Shown piece by piece: positions 60,950 to 64,000 of a stretch of 64,000 nt of DNA (position 1 is the first letter of the stretch; each line of letters begins with the position of its first letter). The position numbers and the translations under genes are program-made. Source of the stretch: Clostridia bacterium (GTDB lineage Bacteria; Bacillota; Clostridia; Oscillospirales; Acutalibacteraceae). Under the pieces are notes generated by a model, which had not been told where the DNA came from, ran no database searches, and saw nothing but the letters and a program-made list of their open reading frames with translations. The stretch is from positions 1-64,000 of the forward strand of contig JAFQON010000048.1 of NCBI GenBank assembly GCA_017403185.1. The letters run 5' to 3'.

Positions 60950-62605
60950 TTAGCCATTCTTTATGCTGTTGATAACAAAATCAACAAAGAGAATGAACCA
61001 ATTTGCAAAAGAAGTTACTGCAACCGTGAATTTATCAAAAATTGATGATGGTTTGTAAACATCGGGGTTTGCATCCCAGAATTCGGTGTGGCAGTTTTCT
61101 TCCGTCATGGGTTCAAGGGAGTCGGTTTTTGTATCATATACCATGAACTGTGTATACGGCAGGTCGTCAACGGTAAGCTGCTTGTCTGCTGTTGCTACAT
61201 CATACATTATTTTCAGCTCATAACAGTTCCAGTTGGAATGGCTTGAACCTTTGATAAACCATGTGCTGTCGGGTGTCAGACAGGTGGAAGCATCAATAAG
61301 CTTGTCAGGCGAAATGTAGCGGCCTTTACCCTCTGCAGTCCTTTGGGCGATATATTCGTCAGAAAGTGTTTCGTAAACGCTTGAGGTTGTTGCTCCGAAG
61401 GATGAACGCTTGACGGAAGTGAATTGGTCGGCAACCACATCAGAGCTTGCACAGATGGGGATTATCTGGAAACCGTATTTTGAAATAACACCGAAATTTG
61501 CTCCGCCGTCTTTGATTTTTTGTATGAGTTCAGGGATTCTTCGACGAACTTCTTTATCATAATTGTCAAGCTTTTCTATAAGACCTGCATATTTGATCCT
61601 TTTTTCGCTGCCTTCTTTTCCGAAAACATAATATTTTGCCGCTTCGTAGTCTTCGGATGATACGCAAGCCCAATAGTTGGGCCATGTATAGAAGGTTGAA
61701 AGTGCAAGGGCGGAGGTTACGCCTTCAACAAGCTTGTCATAAAAAATATTTTCGGTTGTGCTTATAACGCCTTCAAGAAGCCCTGTCTGAACAAGCATAT
61801 CAAGGGTCTCCATTATAAACTCATCGATGCTGAACATTCCGAGACCCTCAACATCTTTCAGAACTCGCATAAGGGCAGGGGGGGCAACATCGAATTTTGC
61901 ACAGATAACTTCGCTCAGAATTTCTGCTCCACCCACAACGCTGCCGTCCATTCCTATGCCCTGAATATCGTCAACACCGTATTTTGCAACATAAGCCATG
62001 ACGACATTGGTGCCGAGGCAGGTTGCGGCGATACCTACTTTATCACAACCTGTTGATTTTTTGATATCTTTGATATATGAATTGAATTCATCTGCAATTT
62101 CCATAGGATCAAGTCGCCAGTCATAACGGAACCAATAGTCATTCCATGCGTAATAGCCTTTGCTGCCCATCTGATCGTTGTGTCGCTTGTGTTCCATTTC
62201 ATCCTTGCGGCTCTGGGCCAAACCGGAATTGTTGATGGCGTTGCCGTTTTCATCAAGCAGAGAATTGGCGAATATTTTGCTGATTTCTGTTTCAAGACCC
62301 GCATAAAGATCGTTCCAATTATTGGTTGCCAAACCCTTTGCAAGTGCCGGAAGCAGAGTTTTTGCCATTGATTTGTATAACTCACTGTTATCTGCGCCTT
62401 CACTCTCGCCTGTTACGAGCTTTGCAATATCTTTGTAGTGAAATATTTTGTTGCCTTCCGCATCATAAAGTGCTTCACCGTCGCCGGAAATGCGGATAAC
62501 GGGAATACGGCTTCTGCTTTCGTTTGCATCAACCCATGAAAATGCGGGAATCAGCAGGCTGAATATAATTACTGCCGAAAGAAATAATGAAACTAATTTT
62601 TTCAT
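60950..62605 (-). CDS. secreted LCAT/lipase-like alpha/beta hydrolase with Cys nucleophile
   Basis: 551 residues from ATG 62605 (RBS AAGGAAG). Signal peptide about 1-27. The order fits lecithin:cholesterol acyltransferase-like lipases: RIPVIRISGDGEALYD near the start, YDWRLDPMEIADEF, then the nucleophile elbow KVGIAATCLGTNVVMAYV, where the normal G-H-S-x-G reads A-T-C196-L-G. A possible acid lies at IPICASSDVVAD, and the His in KGSSHSNWNCYE. The C-terminus is a hydrophobic tail (FANWFILFVDFVINSIKNG). Substrate unknown. It sits directly downstream of the promoter with the perfect inverted repeat. Confidence 0.75.
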   Translation of the reverse strand: MKKLVSLFLSAVIIFSLLIPAFSWVDANESRSRIPVIRISGDGEALYDAEGNKIFHYKDIAKLVTGESEGADNSELYKSMAKTLLPALAKGLATNNWNDLYAGLETEISKIFANSLLDENGNAINNSGLAQSRKDEMEHKRHNDQMGSKGYYAWNDYWFRYDWRLDPMEIADEFNSYIKDIKKSTGCDKVGIAATCLGTNVVMAYVAKYGVDDIQGIGMDGSVVGGAEILSEVICAKFDVAPPALMRVLKDVEGLGMFSIDEFIMETLDMLVQTGLLEGVISTTENIFYDKLVEGVTSALALSTFYTWPNYWACVSSEDYEAAKYYVFGKEGSEKRIKYAGLIEKLDNYDKEVRRRIPELIQKIKDGGANFGVISKYGFQIIPICASSDVVADQFTSVKRSSFGATTSSVYETLSDEYIAQRTAEGKGRYISPDKLIDASTCLTPDSTWFIKGSSHSNWNCYELKIMYDVATADKQLTVDDLPYTQFMVYDTKTDSLEPMTEENCHTEFWDANPDVYKPSSIFDKFTVAVTSFANWFILFVDFVINSIKNG

Positions 62606-62685
62606 AAAACAGACTTCCTTAAGGTTAATAAATCTGAAATTCGTGAAAAGCAAAAAAGATTTTATGAATTTCAAAATTCCAACTA

Positions 62686-62731
62686 ATTATAATTCAATCA
62701 CAAATTTTGTCAACAGACAAAATTTGTGATT
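62686..62731 (-). promoter_or_regulatory. promoter overlapped by a perfect 16-bp inverted repeat
   Basis: On the reverse strand TTGACA (complement of 62708-62713), 16-bp spacer, TATAAT (complement of 62686-62691). AATCACAAATTTTGTC (62696-62711) and GACAAAATTTGTGATT (62716-62731) are exact inverted copies with a 4-bp spacer, covering the -35 box and the spacer. It is most likely an operator for a dimeric repressor. It could also be a terminator hairpin for the gene upstream, but no U-run follows. Confidence 0.75.
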
Positions 62732-62794
62732 AGTACAATTTGTTTAGCAGAAACAAATCTCATCAAAGGGCAGAATTCTTATGCAGCCTGAAAA

Positions 62795-64000
62795 TTAATA
62801 CCAAAGGAATCCGAGCAGAAGAATACGGATTATCCACTGCCACCAGGCGTAGGAAACCGTGATTTCAAATTCGTCTGTATAGCTGCCGTATGCAACCGTG
62901 ATTGTTTTTGTGCCTACAGAATCAGCATTGAATCCGTATGCGGCAAAAGCATTTGTATCGGTTATGATTTTTGATGTGCCGTCGGAATACATTACCTTAA
63001 GTGCAAGGCCGTTTAACTCAAAGCTTTCATCCTTGTATATGTATTTTGTTTTATTCGGAAGAGCTATAATTTTAATGCCTGTAATGGTTGGTGCAGGAGC
63101 TTCGGGCTTTTCAGCTTTTTTATATTCTGCAACAACAGTTATATCGTTCGCCGGCATTGTATCGGGGAGCTCGGGCGCCCAGCGAATAAAATCAAATCCT
63201 TCTTTTTCAGGATTTGCGGGTGATGTGATTGTTGTACCGTATTCGAGGGTAATCGGTGCAATCGCTGTTCCGCCTGCGGTATCAAAGGTGATTGTGTATT
63301 TGTTAACCTGCCATACTGCAGTGAATTCAAGATTTTCAGCGGGCATTGTGTCGGGCACTTCAGGGGTCCAACCGATGAAGGTATAGCCCTCTTTTTCGGG
63401 ATTTGCGGGCGCTGTAATCGCTGCGCCGTATTCTAGGGTAATTGGTGCAATCGCTGTTCCGCCTGCGGTATCAAAGGTGATTGTGTATTTGTTAATCTGC
63501 CATACTGCAGTGAATTCAAGATTTTCAGCAGGCATTGTGTCGGGCACTTCGGGGGTCCAACCGATGAAGGTATAGCCCTCTTTTTCGGGATTTGCAGGCT
63601 TGGTTATCGCTGCCTCTTCGGTTACAGTCTGTTCTGTTGCAACACCGTCAACAAACCATTTAACCGTAAATTTTCTTGGTTTTACGGTCACGGTGCAGGT
63701 ATCGCTGATATCCGTGCTTTTAACGGTTGCAGTTATTGTTGCCGTTCCGGGGCTTACGGCGGTTATAACACCGTTTTCATCAACAACTGCTATGCTTTCA
63801 TCGGACGAAAAATATATAATTTCTGCATTTTCAAAATTTACAAAAGCAGGGGCTGATGAATCATCAATCTCAAGAACAATATCTTTTTGCAGAAAGCTTA
63901 TTGCTTTTGCACAAACCGCATATTCGCTGAAATGATCAGTTTCTATAATAATATAGCCGTTTATGACAGATATTTTATCGTGTGTGAACGGGTCGAAATC
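62795..64000 (-). CDS. surface protein with Big_2, InlB repeats and Big_3 domain (5' part outside window)
   Basis: The frame stays open from the window edge to the stop at 62795, giving 401 codons. The N-terminal part is missing, and the GTG at 63691 is internal, because upstream codons continue an Ig-like Big_2 domain (FSSDESIAVVDENG, SPGTATITATVKSTD). Three InlB B-repeats of about 63 residues each follow ('NPEKEGYTFIGWTPEVPDTM'). Then comes a Big_3-like domain (ITGIKIIALPNKTKYIYKDE) and the tail YAWWQWIIRILLLGFLWY. An upstream TDHFSEYAVC segment is common in clostridial surface proteins. Probably secreted; no anchoring motif seen. Confidence 0.88.
   Translation of the reverse strand, partial: DFDPFTHDKISVINGYIIIETDHFSEYAVCAKAISFLQKDIVLEIDDSSAPAFVNFENAEIIYFSSDESIAVVDENGVITAVSPGTATITATVKSTDISDTCTVTVKPRKFTVKWFVDGVATEQTVTEEAAITKPANPEKEGYTFIGWTPEVPDTMPAENLEFTAVWQINKYTITFDTAGGTAIAPITLEYGAAITAPANPEKEGYTFIGWTPEVPDTMPAENLEFTAVWQVNKYTITFDTAGGTAIAPITLEYGTTITSPANPEKEGFDFIRWAPELPDTMPANDITVVAEYKKAEKPEAPAPTITGIKIIALPNKTKYIYKDESFELNGLALKVMYSDGTSKIITDTNAFAAYGFNADSVGTKTITVAYGSYTDEFEITVSYAWWQWIIRILLLGFLWY
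63235..63612. repeat. two near-identical tandem 189-bp units
   Basis: The InlB repeat is duplicated at DNA level: matching stretches recur at a 189-bp (63-codon) period, e.g. 63241 and 63430, with very few differences. The flanking repeats are much more divergent, so the duplication is recent. Confidence 0.8.

Noticed and set aside
63600-63935. Forward ORF at the window end and a start at 63691 for the reverse gene
   Set aside because: The forward frame is a shadow of the InlB/Big_2 coding sequence, and the reverse frame stays open to 64000, so 63691 is an internal GTG.

Overview
The window looks like part of a chromosome from an anaerobic gut-type Clostridia bacterium, most likely Oscillospirales/Ruminococcaceae-like. 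This is inferred from several traits together: moderately AT-rich DNA, strong AAGGAGG-type ribosome binding sites, several TTG/GTG starts, consensus TTGnnn-17-TATAAT promoters, an anaerobic sulfatase-maturase pair, an ECF S component, many secreted BspA-type LRR / InlB-repeat proteins, and a polysaccharide-degrading enzyme set. No phage, transposase, CRISPR array or rRNA gene is visible.

Layout. 1-390: the tail of one tRNA, then tRNA-Gly(GCC) and tRNA-Cys(GCA), a terminator and an array of small hairpins joined by conserved linkers. 472-7990: a SemiSWEET-like protein, a secreted phosphoesterase (reverse), an MFS transporter with a membrane-anchored LRR protein, DAHP synthase, a cytoplasmic GH29 alpha-L-fucosidase and a lipoprotein. 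8041-13678: Sfp-type phosphopantetheinyl transferase with a DUF212 membrane protein, a divergent acyl-CoA synthetase, a YbaK-type deacylase, a lipoprotein, NrdR and a TIM-barrel isomerase. 13763-21598: a convergent pair of catabolic units, with Gfo/Idh oxidoreductase + PHP phosphoesterase + GPH transporter on the forward strand and anaerobic sulfatase maturase + sulfatase + secreted esterase on the reverse strand. 21638-31168: envelope genes (CmpB-like protein, N-acetylmuramoyl-L-alanine amidase, GHL10 lipoprotein), then metA, an ECF S component with an inserted domain and coaX, a radical SAM activase and MscL. 31223-36341: proC, a GH123-like enzyme, a GH36 alpha-galactosidase and a zinc-ribbon membrane protein. 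36392-40983: a phosphoesterase, PRPP synthetase, a CDF metal transporter and MscS. 41084-44079: an SdpR/SdpI-type autoregulated pair and an MFS transporter. 44131-50068: a 1198-residue surface protein, an alkaline-phosphatase-fold protein, a ComEA-like protein and GDPD. 50124-58463: a secreted ceramidase-like protein; pyridoxamine kinase, thyA and folA; a zinc-ribbon/TPM pair; pyrophosphatase and an unusual IMP dehydrogenase. 58521-60927: a membrane-bound XRE regulator and lipoprotein, then tRNA-Leu(CAA), whose 3' end is duplicated 151 bp downstream, followed by an AT-rich DUF2726/CFI-box gene (a small island-like insert). 60950-64000: a secreted alpha/beta hydrolase with Cys in the nucleophile position, a promoter overlapped by a perfect inverted repeat, and a surface protein cut by the window edge.

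How it fits together. The region combines housekeeping biosynthesis (aromatic amino acids, proline, methionine, CoA, PRPP, thymidylate/folate, GMP) with glycan use: fucosidase, alpha-galactosidase, GH123-like enzyme, sulfatase with its maturase, esterases and GPH/MFS importers. Most annotations rest on recognised motifs read by eye. Substrates of the transporters, oxidoreductase, sulfatase and secreted hydrolases are not determined by the sequence.
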